A DNA stretch of 39,260 bases from the NCBI GenBank assembly GCA_964484475.1, contig CAZAFU010000011.1:1-39260 (forward strand), written 5' to 3'. Position 1 is the stretch's first letter; the number at the start of each line of letters is the position of its first letter. The translations under genes were made by a program, and so were the position numbers. Below the pieces are notes generated by a model, which worked only from the letters and a program-made list of their open reading frames with translations, did not search any database and was not told the DNA's origin. The DNA is from Parvularcula sp964484475 (lineage in GTDB: Bacteria; Pseudomonadota; Alphaproteobacteria; Caulobacterales; Parvularculaceae). This document shows positions 23,262 to 31,128 of this stretch, piece by piece.

Positions 23262-24908
23262 TTAACGGACTATATCCGCGACTGCCCCGAGGAGCTCTTC
23301 GTAGTTAATGGGCTTGCTGAGGATCGAGACGAAGAGATCGGTCGCGGTCAGGAAGCCTGCCTGACTGGAAATCAGCATGAACGGAAGATCGGGTCGCGTC
23401 TCGCGTACCTCCCGTGCGAGAGCATCGCCCGCGAGCTTCGGCATGTTGAGATCGGTGATGACCAGGTCGAACCCGGAGCCGGCAGACAGGACCTGCCGCG
23501 CGAGAACGGGATCGCTCAGGAACGACGCGCTGTAGCCCTCCGCCTCGAGCCTTGCACGAAGCGCTTCGCCGATCTCGGCCTCGTCCTCGACAATGAGAAC
23601 CCGAGGCACCGAGGCCTCCAGCCTTGTTCGGGTCGCGCTCCGGGCCGGCACGGGCGCAGTTCGCGGAATGAGGATCCGGAACAGCGTCCCGCGACCGGGC
23701 GAGGTGTCGATCTCGACCGTCGCGCCGCGGCTCTCGGCGAGCGCATTGACCGACAGAAGGCCGAGCCCGGAAAACCGGGTCCTTTTCTTGGTCGATGCAA
23801 AGGGCGTGAAGAACCGTTCGAGATCCTCGCTCGGGAAGCCGGGACCATCGTCCTCGATCTCGATCTGCCACTCTGGATCCCCGACCACGGGACCGAGCCT
23901 CAGGGACGGATTCCCGCCCGGCGCTCCTGCCTTGAGACGGACCTTCAACGTACCGTGGTCGCCCATCGCCTCGAATGCGTTCTTGATGATGTTGAGGACG
24001 GAGCGCGACAGCAGCATCTCGTTGACCTGCGCGGGGGCCGAGCGCGGCAGTTCCGCCTCGATCGCCACGCCCCGCGGCTTGATGGCCTCCAGAAGTCCGA
24101 GCGTCGTCGTCAGGAACGTGCTGAGGTCGACAGGTCTCCTTTCGATCATCTCGGCATCGACGCCCGTTTCGAGGCTCCGCAGGACTTCGCGCGCAGCGCC
24201 CGTGGCCGTACAGATCTTCCGGATGCGCTCCTTGGTCTGACCATCAGGGAGGGTAGCCTCGAGAACCGTGGCATTGCCCTCGATGATGGCAACGAGATTG
24301 CCGAGGTCATGGGCCACGGTGTTGCTGAGCACATAGAGGGCGATGCTCTTCTCGCTCGTCCGCATCTTGCGCTCGAGTTCGCGCATCCGTGCTTCCCGTG
24401 CCAGGCGTTCCCTGGCGTCGCGGGTGATGCAGATCAGTCCCTCACCCCGCGGCCGCGCCGTCAGGGCGACTTCCTGCTCCACCGGGTCCCCGTTCTTGGC
24501 GAGGCCCTTCACGTCCCCGCGCCAGCTTCCTTCGCCGAAGACGACGGGAATGGCGACCTCGCCCAGCTCCGCCGCCATCTCCTCCGTGTAGAGTACGCTC
24601 CAAGGCTTTCCGATCAGCTCATGCGGCTCGTACCCGAAAAGGCGGGCATGAGAGAGGTTCATGTAGGTGAAGATGCCTTGGGGATCGGTCAACGCGATGC
24701 CGTCGGCAGCCGCTTCGGCAGCGTCGGTCAGCGCCTGGGAGCGTGATGCCTCCAGGCGAAAACGCTGGAAGGTCTCGAAGAGCTCGGCGGACTTGCTTTC
24801 CAGCAGCTCTTCGGCAGCGAGCCGCGCTTCGCGTTCACGCTCGAGCTTGCGTTGCAGGCGCGCGAACTCTGCGTCCGTCTTCGTCTCCACCGGAAGCCTC
24901 CCGTTCAT
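23262..24908 (-). CDS. H-NOX-associated hybrid histidine kinase (PAS-kinase-REC)
   Basis: From ATG 24908 the 548-residue protein has an N-terminal coiled coil (15-60), a PAS domain (about 60-165), an H-box with His200 (NTVAHDLGNLVAII), N-box Asn310 (VLNIIKNAFEAMGDHG), G1 box IEDDGPGF (351-358), GLGL G2 box near 381-384, and a C-terminal receiver with Asp486 (LVITDLNMPKLAG). It has no membrane helix, so it is cytoplasmic. Its start lies 74 bases inside the H-NOX gene, which implies coupling and direct partnership. H-NOX proteins inhibit their cognate kinases when bound to NO, and that is the expected logic here. The longer frame to 25010 is overlap only. Confidence 0.88.
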   Translation of the reverse strand: MNGRLPVETKTDAEFARLQRKLEREREARLAAEELLESKSAELFETFQRFRLEASRSQALTDAAEAAADGIALTDPQGIFTYMNLSHARLFGYEPHELIGKPWSVLYTEEMAAELGEVAIPVVFGEGSWRGDVKGLAKNGDPVEQEVALTARPRGEGLICITRDARERLAREARMRELERKMRTSEKSIALYVLSNTVAHDLGNLVAIIEGNATVLEATLPDGQTKERIRKICTATGAAREVLRSLETGVDAEMIERRPVDLSTFLTTTLGLLEAIKPRGVAIEAELPRSAPAQVNEMLLSRSVLNIIKNAFEAMGDHGTLKVRLKAGAPGGNPSLRLGPVVGDPEWQIEIEDDGPGFPSEDLERFFTPFASTKKRTRFSGLGLLSVNALAESRGATVEIDTSPGRGTLFRILIPRTAPVPARSATRTRLEASVPRVLIVEDEAEIGEALRARLEAEGYSASFLSDPVLARQVLSAGSGFDLVITDLNMPKLAGDALAREVRETRPDLPFMLISSQAGFLTATDLFVSILSKPINYEELLGAVADIVR

Positions 24909-25452
24909 GGACGATGACCCTGAACTTCGCCTCGGTCCCGTCCGGGTTGGATTCGTAGCGTTCGACCGATGAACGATCAGATAAACCGTATTGGTCCAGA
25001 CAGCCTGCAATCAGCCCTTCGGCGAGGTCCGCGAGGGGCCGTACGGAGCGGTAGCGGAGGGTGATGGAGCGGTCACCATCGCGGTCGAGAACGTCGAAAC
25101 GCGGAAGCTCGGCTTCGCTGTAGAGTTTGCGCACGTTGACGTGGATCACTGCCTCGAGCGACGCCAAGAGATCGATCGGGCTCGCGAACCGGGCGAGCAT
25201 GCCGGCGTGGGCGCGATGAAGACGGCCATAAAGATCCGCACCGAAGTCCCGCACCATCGTCCCCACCGGCGCGCCCGTGCGCCCGGAAATGGCCCCGAGC
25301 ATCAGCATCAGGTCGTCGGTCGGGTAGTAGCCGATATTCGTGAAACCCCCGGCGGAGGTGAGGCCAGGGACCGACAGCATCTCGTCGGCCTCGGTTTCTC
25401 CGTAGGTCTCCTCCACGAACTCGACGAAGGACCTGATGATTATACCTTTCAT
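24835..25452 (-). CDS. H-NOX haem nitric oxide sensor
   Basis: The H-NOX signature is complete: MKGIIIRSFVEFVEETYG at the start, GGFTNIGYYPTDDL, proximal haem ligand His104 in AVIHVNVRKLY, and the Y-x-S-x-R haem-propionate motif YRSVR at 134-138. It has 205 residues against about 180-190 usual; the extra C-terminal tail (after about 185) is the part overlapped by the kinase gene. Many stand-alone bacterial H-NOX proteins bind NO and control a histidine kinase or cyclic-di-GMP enzyme. No distal-pocket residues were examined, so O2 binding cannot be excluded. Confidence 0.93.
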   Translation of the reverse strand: MKGIIIRSFVEFVEETYGETEADEMLSVPGLTSAGGFTNIGYYPTDDLMLMLGAISGRTGAPVGTMVRDFGADLYGRLHRAHAGMLARFASPIDLLASLEAVIHVNVRKLYSEAELPRFDVLDRDGDRSITLRYRSVRPLADLAEGLIAGCLDQYGLSDRSSVERYESNPDGTEAKFRVIVHEREASGGDEDGRRVRAPATQARA

Positions 25453-25684
25453 CGAACTGTTCCCCGGGAAGAGCGCCAGTCGATCACAGGAGCGAACGCG
25501 CGGCTACATCCTTGATGGTCCGCCGGCCCTGTCCAAAAGGTCAGGGCGGGACGGGCTTTCGGGGACGGCCACGAGCTTCCCGCCGGAATGCCCGATCCCG
25601 CAGATGCGTCAGGCGCTGTCTCAGAGGGCCTTGCTCTTTACCATCGCGGCCGCATCGGATGGGCGGAAGGAGCATTTGATGGTC

Positions 25685-25921
25685 TCACCCTGCCCTGGGC
25701 GGGAAAAGCGCCCGGGGGCCGTTCCCATGGCAACCGCTCCGCAGCGCTTTTCTCACAAGACAGGTGATGTACAGAACGATACTGGATGCGAGAACGGCCC
25801 TGGCGTCGCCAGGTCTCCCCTCTCCAGCCGGCCGGCCATGCACGGGCTTCATGCTCGCCAACCCTGCAAGGCCCACCAGCGCCGCAAGGATGACCATGGC
25901 GCCCATCTTCCGTCCGTTCAT
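25685..25921 (-). CDS. small membrane protein coupled to DUF4345 gene
   Basis: The 78-residue frame starts exactly at the DUF4345 stop (ATGA, 25918-25921). The first helix (MGAMVILAALVGLAGLA) and a second hydrophobic segment (AVLASSIVLYITCLV) flank a short Gly/Pro loop; the C-terminal 15 residues are less gene-like. I do not recognise the family. Coupling and membrane character support a real gene. The 230 bases between it and the H-NOX start show no gene. Confidence 0.5.
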   Translation of the reverse strand: MNGRKMGAMVILAALVGLAGLASMKPVHGRPAGEGRPGDARAVLASSIVLYITCLVRKALRSGCHGNGPRALFPPRAG

Positions 25922-26352
25922 ACGACAAGTTCCCATGGATAGGCATGCGGACTGTCGTACCGGGCAGTCTCGGACCGGTTGAGCCACAGCGAAAGAAGGG
26001 TGGCCGAGATTCCGATCTCCAGCAGCATGGCCGCGATCAGCGAGGCCGAAGGCAAGCCGTGCATGAACATGCTGACGACCCGGCCGACACCGTAACTGCC
26101 ATAGACGGTCCCGCCTGCAAGCAAGCCGAGATCTGCGAAACGCAGTTGCACGCCGCCAATGAGCATGAGGCATGCCACGATGATCAGCATGCTGGCCGGG
26201 GCGGCCAGTTCCGACATCAGCGCCGGGTCCTGCGGAACGGTTACCCCGCTCATCGCGAGAAAACCCTCTGGCGAAAACAGCAATGTGCTGCCGATCAGTT
26301 CAAGGAGCGATCCTGAACCAAGAAGCGCGGTTCTCGTAGCGATCCGGTTCAT
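25918..26352 (-). CDS. DUF4345-like four-helix membrane protein
   Basis: The 144-residue protein has four hydrophobic segments (LLGSGSLLELIGSTLLF, MLIIVACLMLIGGVQL, VYGSYGVGRVVSMFM, ASLIAAMLLEIGISATLLSLWL) and the family-like LRFADLGLLAGGTVYGSYGVGR. The molecular role of DUF4345 is not established. The start overlaps the NmrA-like gene by ATGA, and its stop overlaps the next small gene in the same way, making a three-gene unit. Such proteins often sit beside short-chain reductases and AraC regulators. Confidence 0.75.
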   Translation of the reverse strand: MNRIATRTALLGSGSLLELIGSTLLFSPEGFLAMSGVTVPQDPALMSELAAPASMLIIVACLMLIGGVQLRFADLGLLAGGTVYGSYGVGRVVSMFMHGLPSASLIAAMLLEIGISATLLSLWLNRSETARYDSPHAYPWELVV

Positions 26353-27191
26353 GCCGAGGCCCTCCAGACGCCCGACACAGCAGTTTGGCGCGCATAGTCG
26401 GTAAAGTCCTTGGGCGGCCGCCCGAGGGCACGCTCCACGCCATCGGTGATGTGCGCGTTCCGTCCGTCGAGGACCGTCGAGAAGAGGTAGTCCAACATCC
26501 AGACGACCTCCTTCGGGGCCCCGGAACTGGCAATCCCGGCCATGAAGGCGTCATGGGGGACATCGACGTAGGCGATATCCCGCCCTGTCGCGCGTGACAG
26601 ATCCTCCGCCACGTCGGCGAAGGTCATGAGCCGTGGGCCCGTCACTTCGTAGATCTGCCCGTTGTGGCGATCTTCCGTAAGCGCAGCTGTGACAACATCG
26701 GCGATGTCGTCGACATCGACGAAAGGCTCGGGGGTATGACCTGCCGGAAGGGTGATTGCGCCGCTCAGGACCATGTCGATAAAGGCGCCTTCGGAGAAGT
26801 TCTGGTTGAACCAGCTCGCCCGCACGATGGTCCAGTCGAGCCCTGCTCCTTGAACAATGCGCTCACAGGCCTGCGCCTCCCTTTCGCCGCGGCCGGAAAG
26901 AAGAACCAGTTTCCCCACGCCCTTCCGCCTGGCCCTGTGCACCAAGGCTTCGATGGCATCCGCCGCACCGGGCATGGCGAGGTCGGGAGAATAGGTGATG
27001 TAGACGGCCGCCGCGCCGTCGAGGCAGGCATCCCAACCGGCCTCATTGTCCCAGTCGAAGGACGGGATGGCTGCGCGTGAGCCGATGCGCACGTCGCGGC
27101 CTTGCGCCTTCAGGCGCTCGGCGACGCGACGACCGGTCTTGCCAGTTCCGCCAAGAACCAGAGTGGGATCCGTTTTGGTGTTGAAGGTCAT
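26349..27191 (-). CDS. NmrA-like NAD(P)-binding oxidoreductase/sensor
   Basis: From ATG 27191 the protein opens with the Rossmann loop LVLGGTGKTGRRVAERL (GxxGxxG). NmrA/atypical SDR features follow: VYITYSPDLAMPG, KLVLLSGRGE, DWTIVRASWFNQNFSEG, PFVDVDDIADVVTAAL and YEVTGPRLMTFADVA. The classical SDR Tyr-x-x-x-Lys is not evident, as usual for the NmrA group, which may be quinone reductases or redox sensors. At 280 residues it has normal size. It starts 108 bases downstream of the AraC stop and is coupled to DUF4345. A candidate operator sits in that gap. Confidence 0.85.
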   Translation of the reverse strand: MTFNTKTDPTLVLGGTGKTGRRVAERLKAQGRDVRIGSRAAIPSFDWDNEAGWDACLDGAAAVYITYSPDLAMPGAADAIEALVHRARRKGVGKLVLLSGRGEREAQACERIVQGAGLDWTIVRASWFNQNFSEGAFIDMVLSGAITLPAGHTPEPFVDVDDIADVVTAALTEDRHNGQIYEVTGPRLMTFADVAEDLSRATGRDIAYVDVPHDAFMAGIASSGAPKEVVWMLDYLFSTVLDGRNAHITDGVERALGRPPKDFTDYARQTAVSGVWRASA

Positions 27192-27273
27192 TCGGCTTGC
27201 TCCGTATTCGTTCGTTGCAAGCCTGTAGCTAAGGAAAAGGAGGCCTCGTCTCTTGCCGCAGGACGCCAGGGTT

Positions 27274-27290
27274 TTGACAGATGACGTCAA
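27274..27290. promoter_or_regulatory. inverted repeat upstream of NmrA-like operon
   Basis: TTGACAGATGACGTCAA has perfect 5-bp arms (TTGAC/GTCAA) around seven bases and contains the palindrome TGACGTCA. It lies between the AraC stop and the NmrA-like start, where an operator for that AraC regulator would be expected. This is inferred. Confidence 0.35.
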
Positions 27291-27299
27291 TGCGCAGCG

Positions 27300-28307
27300 C
27301 TAGGACGGGTGAGACGCGATGCGATAGGAACGCGGCGTCTGCCCAGCCCAGCGTTTGAACGCACGCGTGAAACCGCTCTGTTCGGCAAAGCCCGTGAGAA
27401 AAGCGATCTCCGCCAGACTGTATCGGGTCTCGCGGAGGAGCTGTTCGGCCAGTTCCCGCCGCGCAAGGTCGACCAGCGTTTGGAACGACAGACCTTGATC
27501 GGAGAGCCTGCGCTGCAGGGTCCGGCTGCTCATGCCCAACGCAGCGGCGGTGCTCGAAAGGGTCGGCGGGCCTTCGCTCAGTCTTTGCGAAACAGCAATC
27601 CGGACACGCTGATCGAGGCCGGTGTCATCGGCAAGCGCCGCCAGTTCGGCTTCGAGGTGCCGATCGAAGAACCGGACGATCGTCTCGTCGCCCAGTCGGT
27701 TGGGCGTGGTGAGGGTTTGCGTACTGACGAGAATGGCGTTGCGATCCGAGCCGAAATGCACCGGGCATCCGAAATGCGCCTCGAAGAGTTCCACAGGGCC
27801 CCGAGCCGGGTGCTTGAGGTGCACCTCCACGGCGGAAAAGCGCCCGATGGAGACTTGCTGACTGATCTCGACGACGCTCGCGATGCTGGCTTCGTTCGAC
27901 AGCGCCATGCCTGGGCTGCCATCGCCCGATTTCTCGAGATTGAAAAATGCACCGCCACTGACGGTTTCCAGCGTGTAGACCTCGACGCTGGACAGAACGC
28001 GGGCGTAGCGCTCCGCCCGGGTATAGGAACCCCGAAGGTCCGGCGCCGATTTCCATGCCAGACCGAACGCGCCATATTCATCGCTGCGCATGGACGCGCC
28101 GATGCGCAGCGGCAGCTCAAGGCCACCCGGATCGCGTTCAGCGACGGCGGCGAAGAAGCGATAGAAGTCAGCAGACGGTACCATCCGGGAGGGATCGATC
28201 GGTCCCTCCGGGTCGAGCCCTAGCCCCTCAACGAGGTCTCGGGTTTCGACGCCGCGAGCCGCGTGGTCGACGATCTTGTGAACATAGAGCGACGTGATCT
28301 CTCCCAT
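27300..28307 (-). CDS. AraC-family regulator (OruR/ArgR-like N-terminal domain)
   Basis: The 335-residue protein has an N-terminal Arabinose_bd/OruR-type domain (residues about 1-190: YVHKIVDHAARGV, LPLRIGASMRSDEYGAFGLAWKSAPDLRGSYTRAERYARVL, VHLKHPARGPVELFEAHFGCPVHFGSDRN). A C-terminal pair of helix-turn-helices follows (STAAALGMSSRTLQRRLSDQGLSF; YSLAEIAFLTGFAEQSGFTRAFKRWAG, closing with TPRSYR). It precedes and probably controls the reductase operon. The ligand is unknown. The ATG lacks a strong ribosome-binding site. Confidence 0.9.
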   Translation of the reverse strand: MGEITSLYVHKIVDHAARGVETRDLVEGLGLDPEGPIDPSRMVPSADFYRFFAAVAERDPGGLELPLRIGASMRSDEYGAFGLAWKSAPDLRGSYTRAERYARVLSSVEVYTLETVSGGAFFNLEKSGDGSPGMALSNEASIASVVEISQQVSIGRFSAVEVHLKHPARGPVELFEAHFGCPVHFGSDRNAILVSTQTLTTPNRLGDETIVRFFDRHLEAELAALADDTGLDQRVRIAVSQRLSEGPPTLSSTAAALGMSSRTLQRRLSDQGLSFQTLVDLARRELAEQLLRETRYSLAEIAFLTGFAEQSGFTRAFKRWAGQTPRSYRIASHPS

Positions 28308-28698
28308 TGCACCAGCGTAGCCGCTGCGCTCCGATCACAGAAAGGGCGGAAGCCACCTGAACTGCAAATGGCGGGCATTGATCAATCCACGTGATGCCCC
28401 TGAATATGTGCCATTGGGTTCTTCCCGTCGCCTCCACCGCGACGGGAACGCAGCTCGTGCGTATTCCATTTCTTTTCGAGACCTTGCGCGCCACCTGCCC
28501 ACATTCAAGCAACAGTTTTGCCATTCAGCGCCTTGAACAAGCTTGTCCCGGGCTGCATTTCGGCACGACCCAGTTCCGGCTCGGGGCAGATGTGGTCAGT
28601 TGCCGGGACGAGGGACCTGCCATCGCCCCTCCTCGAAGCCTTTCTACCGTAGGCGGAATGACGCCGAGCCAGGTCTGCTGGATCTGTAACCCAAGCGC
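28308..28698. other. intergenic region between receiver gene and AraC gene
   Basis: These 391 bases hold no convincing gene; short frames on both strands lack family features. A strong hairpin at 28422-28448 is the only clear structure. The AraC promoter should lie at its left end. Confidence 0.55.
28422..28448. terminator. 10-bp perfect hairpin downstream of stressosome operon
   Basis: TTCCCGTCGC and GCGACGGGAA pair perfectly around a 7-base loop. It lies about 250 bases past the receiver stop and 115 bases before the AraC start. There is no T-run after the stem in either direction, so it may be a Rho-assisted terminator, a 3' stabiliser or an attenuator in the AraC leader. Confidence 0.45.
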
Positions 28699-29157
28699 TC
28701 ACACGAGCAATCCCGCCAGCACCCGTAGCAGCTTCTGGCTGTTCATCGGCTTCTTGCACACCGGCACGCCCGGATATCCGTTGGTCAGCTCTGTTCGGCG
28801 GCCATGGCCCGTATGGAAGAGAAACGGGATGTCCCGCGCCAGGAGTTGATCGGCAACAGGAAAGACGTCCTTGCCGCGCAGGTCGATGTCGAGGATGGCA
28901 ACGGCAAATGGTGCATCCGTCGCGGCACTGAGACCTTCTTCAAGCGAGGGAATGGGTCCGATCACCTGCGCGCCGGCGCTCTCGAGATCGAGCTGCAAGG
29001 CCATTCCCACGAGCGCTTCGTCCTCGACGAGAAGAACGGTGTGCCCGTTCAGGAGGGCGGGGTCCCCCTCTCGAGCCTCGGATCTGTCCGCTGCGGCCCC
29101 GCGGGGCTCGCCTGCCAGATAGACCTGTTTCACATGATCGAGGGACGATGGCATCAT
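28699..29157 (-). CDS. stand-alone receiver (FAT GUY-like response regulator)
   Basis: ATG 29157 overlaps the HWE kinase stop (ATGA). After about 38 non-conserved residues the receiver begins (HTVLLVEDEALVGMALQLDLESAG), with phosphoacceptor Asp in AILDIDLRG and the loop IPFLFHTGHGRR. That loop recalls the PFxFATGYG motif of FAT GUY receivers, which act as phosphate shuttles or sinks with HWE kinases in alphaproteobacterial general stress signalling. There is no output domain. It is the last gene of the stressosome operon. The longer in-frame extension to 29406 lies inside the kinase gene and is not used. Confidence 0.85.
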   Translation of the reverse strand: MMPSSLDHVKQVYLAGEPRGAAADRSEAREGDPALLNGHTVLLVEDEALVGMALQLDLESAGAQVIGPIPSLEEGLSAATDAPFAVAILDIDLRGKDVFPVADQLLARDIPFLFHTGHGRRTELTNGYPGVPVCKKPMNSQKLLRVLAGLLV

Positions 29158-31034
29158 GACTCCTCCGCTAGCGGAAACCGTATCGTGACACAAAGCCCGG
29201 GCGCCTCCCACGAACGCTCCACGGTCCCGCCAAGTTGGGCTGTCGATGCATCGATCAGCTTGGAACCGAACCCGCCATTGCGCCCGGTTGCCCTCCCCTG
29301 CTGCTCGGCGCCGCGTTCGCGCCAGCGAAGATCGACGACCGGCCGGCTGATATCGTCCTCCTCGACAGACCAGCCGATGTCGAGCGCTCCTTCGGGCGTC
29401 GACCATGCGCCGTGCTTGACCGCGTTCGTCGCCAGTTCATGAAGAATGAGACCAAGCGGGGTCACAACCCGACGGGGCAGTCTGACCACCTCGCCGCTCA
29501 GGCGCAGCCGGCCCTCCTCCGCCTCCGCATAGGGATGCAGGATCGCCTCGATGATCTCGTTCAGCGGAAGGGACCGGATTTCCTCATCGTCCATGCTGAT
29601 GACATGGGCAGCGGCCAGCGCCTCGATCCGGGCCTGCAACTTTTCGACGAAAGACGGAACGTCGACTTCACCGGCGGCACTCAGACCGACGAGGCTCTGT
29701 ATAACGGCAAACAAGTTCTTGACCCGGTGATTCAGTTCACGGTTCAGCAGGCGAAGCTGATCCTCGTAACCGCGTCGATCGGTGATATCCGTGTGGACAC
29801 CAACCCATTCCCTGATCGCTCCCTCGGCATCCAGCAAAGGGATGGCTCGGATGGCGTAAAGGCGGTATCGCCCATCCCGTCGGCGGACCCGGTGCTCGAA
29901 GACGAACATCTTCCGCTCTCGCACCGCCTCGTTCCAGGCATCGACCGTGGGTTGCGCATCGTCCGGGTGAACCGCGTCCGCCCAGCCATAGCCGTTATAT
30001 TCCGCATGGCTCTGCCCCGTCAGCGCCGACCAGCCCGGCTGCTCGCCTCGCATTTCGCCCGCCGGCGTGTTCGTCCAGAGGACGCCGCTCACCGCATCGA
30101 TCGCCGCGCGAAACCGTTCGTTGCTCTGTCTCAGCGCGGTCTGGGAAGCATGCAGTTGCTCAGCGTTGCGAACCTCGGCGGTGATGTCCCTGATCGTGCC
30201 GAGCATGAGGTGCGGCTCGCCGGACTCGAAGGACGTCCGTCCCTGGGCCTCGACCCATCGCTCGACGCCATCGTTCGGGCGGATGATCCGCATTTCCATG
30301 CGATGGGCACCGTTGCCTTTGGGGTCGAGCGCCTTTGCGACATCCCTCTCCCAGGCGTCGCGGTCGTCACGATGGATGGTGGCGGCGATCTTCTCCAGTG
30401 GGACGGGTTCTCCGTGGCCGAAGCCGAAAATCTCGATCGTCATCGGATCCCATACGGAGCGTTCCTCTGCGGGGAAGTACTCGAAGGTCCCGACCCGCCC
30501 CGCTGCCATGGCGCGCAGCCGTCTCGCTTCGCTTTCACGAAGGGCGACCTTCGATTGCTCCGCCCGCTGCCGGGCCTCGACCTGTTCGGTGATATCATAG
30601 GCGAAGCTGATGACCCCGACGATCTCGCCGGCGTCGTTCCGGTACGGTTGCAGAGCCTGATGGTACCAGCGAGATGCCGCCTCGCCCTCGCCGCCCGCTT
30701 TGATCGTGGCGGGCAGCTCGGCTCGATCCCAGATCTCACCTTTGCGGTAGACGGCGTCGAAGCGCTCGAAGATTCCCTGGCCGTCCAGCTCGGCCATGGC
30801 TTCGCGCAGAGCCTGGCCGATCAGTGAGCGCCCGCCAACTGCCCGGTCGTGAGCTGAATTCGAGTAGACGTAGCGATGATCTGGTCCTTCGTGGACAGAC
30901 ACCAGTACTGGCGCCGCATCGAAGAGACGGGAAAATGAAACGAGGTCTCCGCGTTCGTCAGTCGGCGCAGCCTCTCTGTGCTCCGCACCCTTGGCGGCTG
31001 TCTCGTCCTCGGCATCGTTCCGGGCGCGGCTCAT
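29154..31034 (-). CDS. HWE-family sensor histidine kinase with three PAS domains
   Basis: From ATG 31034 (GAGGGGG upstream) the 626-residue soluble kinase has three PAS/PAC units at about 30-155 (FDAAPVLVSVHEG), 175-290 (GTFEYFPAEERSVWDP) and 310-420 (IDAVSGVLWTNTPAG). The phosphoacceptor region ELNHRVKNLFAVIQSLV has His436. The HWE hallmarks follow: the N-box ELATNAVKHGAW and the WRE of LRWRERG. HWE kinases often feed the PhyR-NepR-EcfG stress pathway, although no such genes lie here. It follows the HisKA_2 fusion by 94 bases and is coupled to a receiver gene. Confidence 0.92.
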   Translation of the reverse strand: MSRARNDAEDETAAKGAEHREAAPTDERGDLVSFSRLFDAAPVLVSVHEGPDHRYVYSNSAHDRAVGGRSLIGQALREAMAELDGQGIFERFDAVYRKGEIWDRAELPATIKAGGEGEAASRWYHQALQPYRNDAGEIVGVISFAYDITEQVEARQRAEQSKVALRESEARRLRAMAAGRVGTFEYFPAEERSVWDPMTIEIFGFGHGEPVPLEKIAATIHRDDRDAWERDVAKALDPKGNGAHRMEMRIIRPNDGVERWVEAQGRTSFESGEPHLMLGTIRDITAEVRNAEQLHASQTALRQSNERFRAAIDAVSGVLWTNTPAGEMRGEQPGWSALTGQSHAEYNGYGWADAVHPDDAQPTVDAWNEAVRERKMFVFEHRVRRRDGRYRLYAIRAIPLLDAEGAIREWVGVHTDITDRRGYEDQLRLLNRELNHRVKNLFAVIQSLVGLSAAGEVDVPSFVEKLQARIEALAAAHVISMDDEEIRSLPLNEIIEAILHPYAEAEEGRLRLSGEVVRLPRRVVTPLGLILHELATNAVKHGAWSTPEGALDIGWSVEEDDISRPVVDLRWRERGAEQQGRATGRNGGFGSKLIDASTAQLGGTVERSWEAPGLCVTIRFPLAEES

Positions 31035-31128
31035 CGGTCCCCCTCGCGCTTCGTCTTCAGATGGTCTTCGTCTTCGTCGTCTTCCCGTCCAAGTCTTCCG
31101 TCTCGGCGGCAGGATTGCCGCAGCGGAT

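Noticed and set aside
25436..25942. 168-residue plus-strand frame upstream of H-NOX
   Set aside because: No domain features, and it conflicts with the better supported minus-strand small membrane gene.
29235..30827. 530-residue plus-strand open frame
   Set aside because: It is antisense to the three-PAS HWE kinase, whose domains are unambiguous; the composition is typical of a shadow frame.
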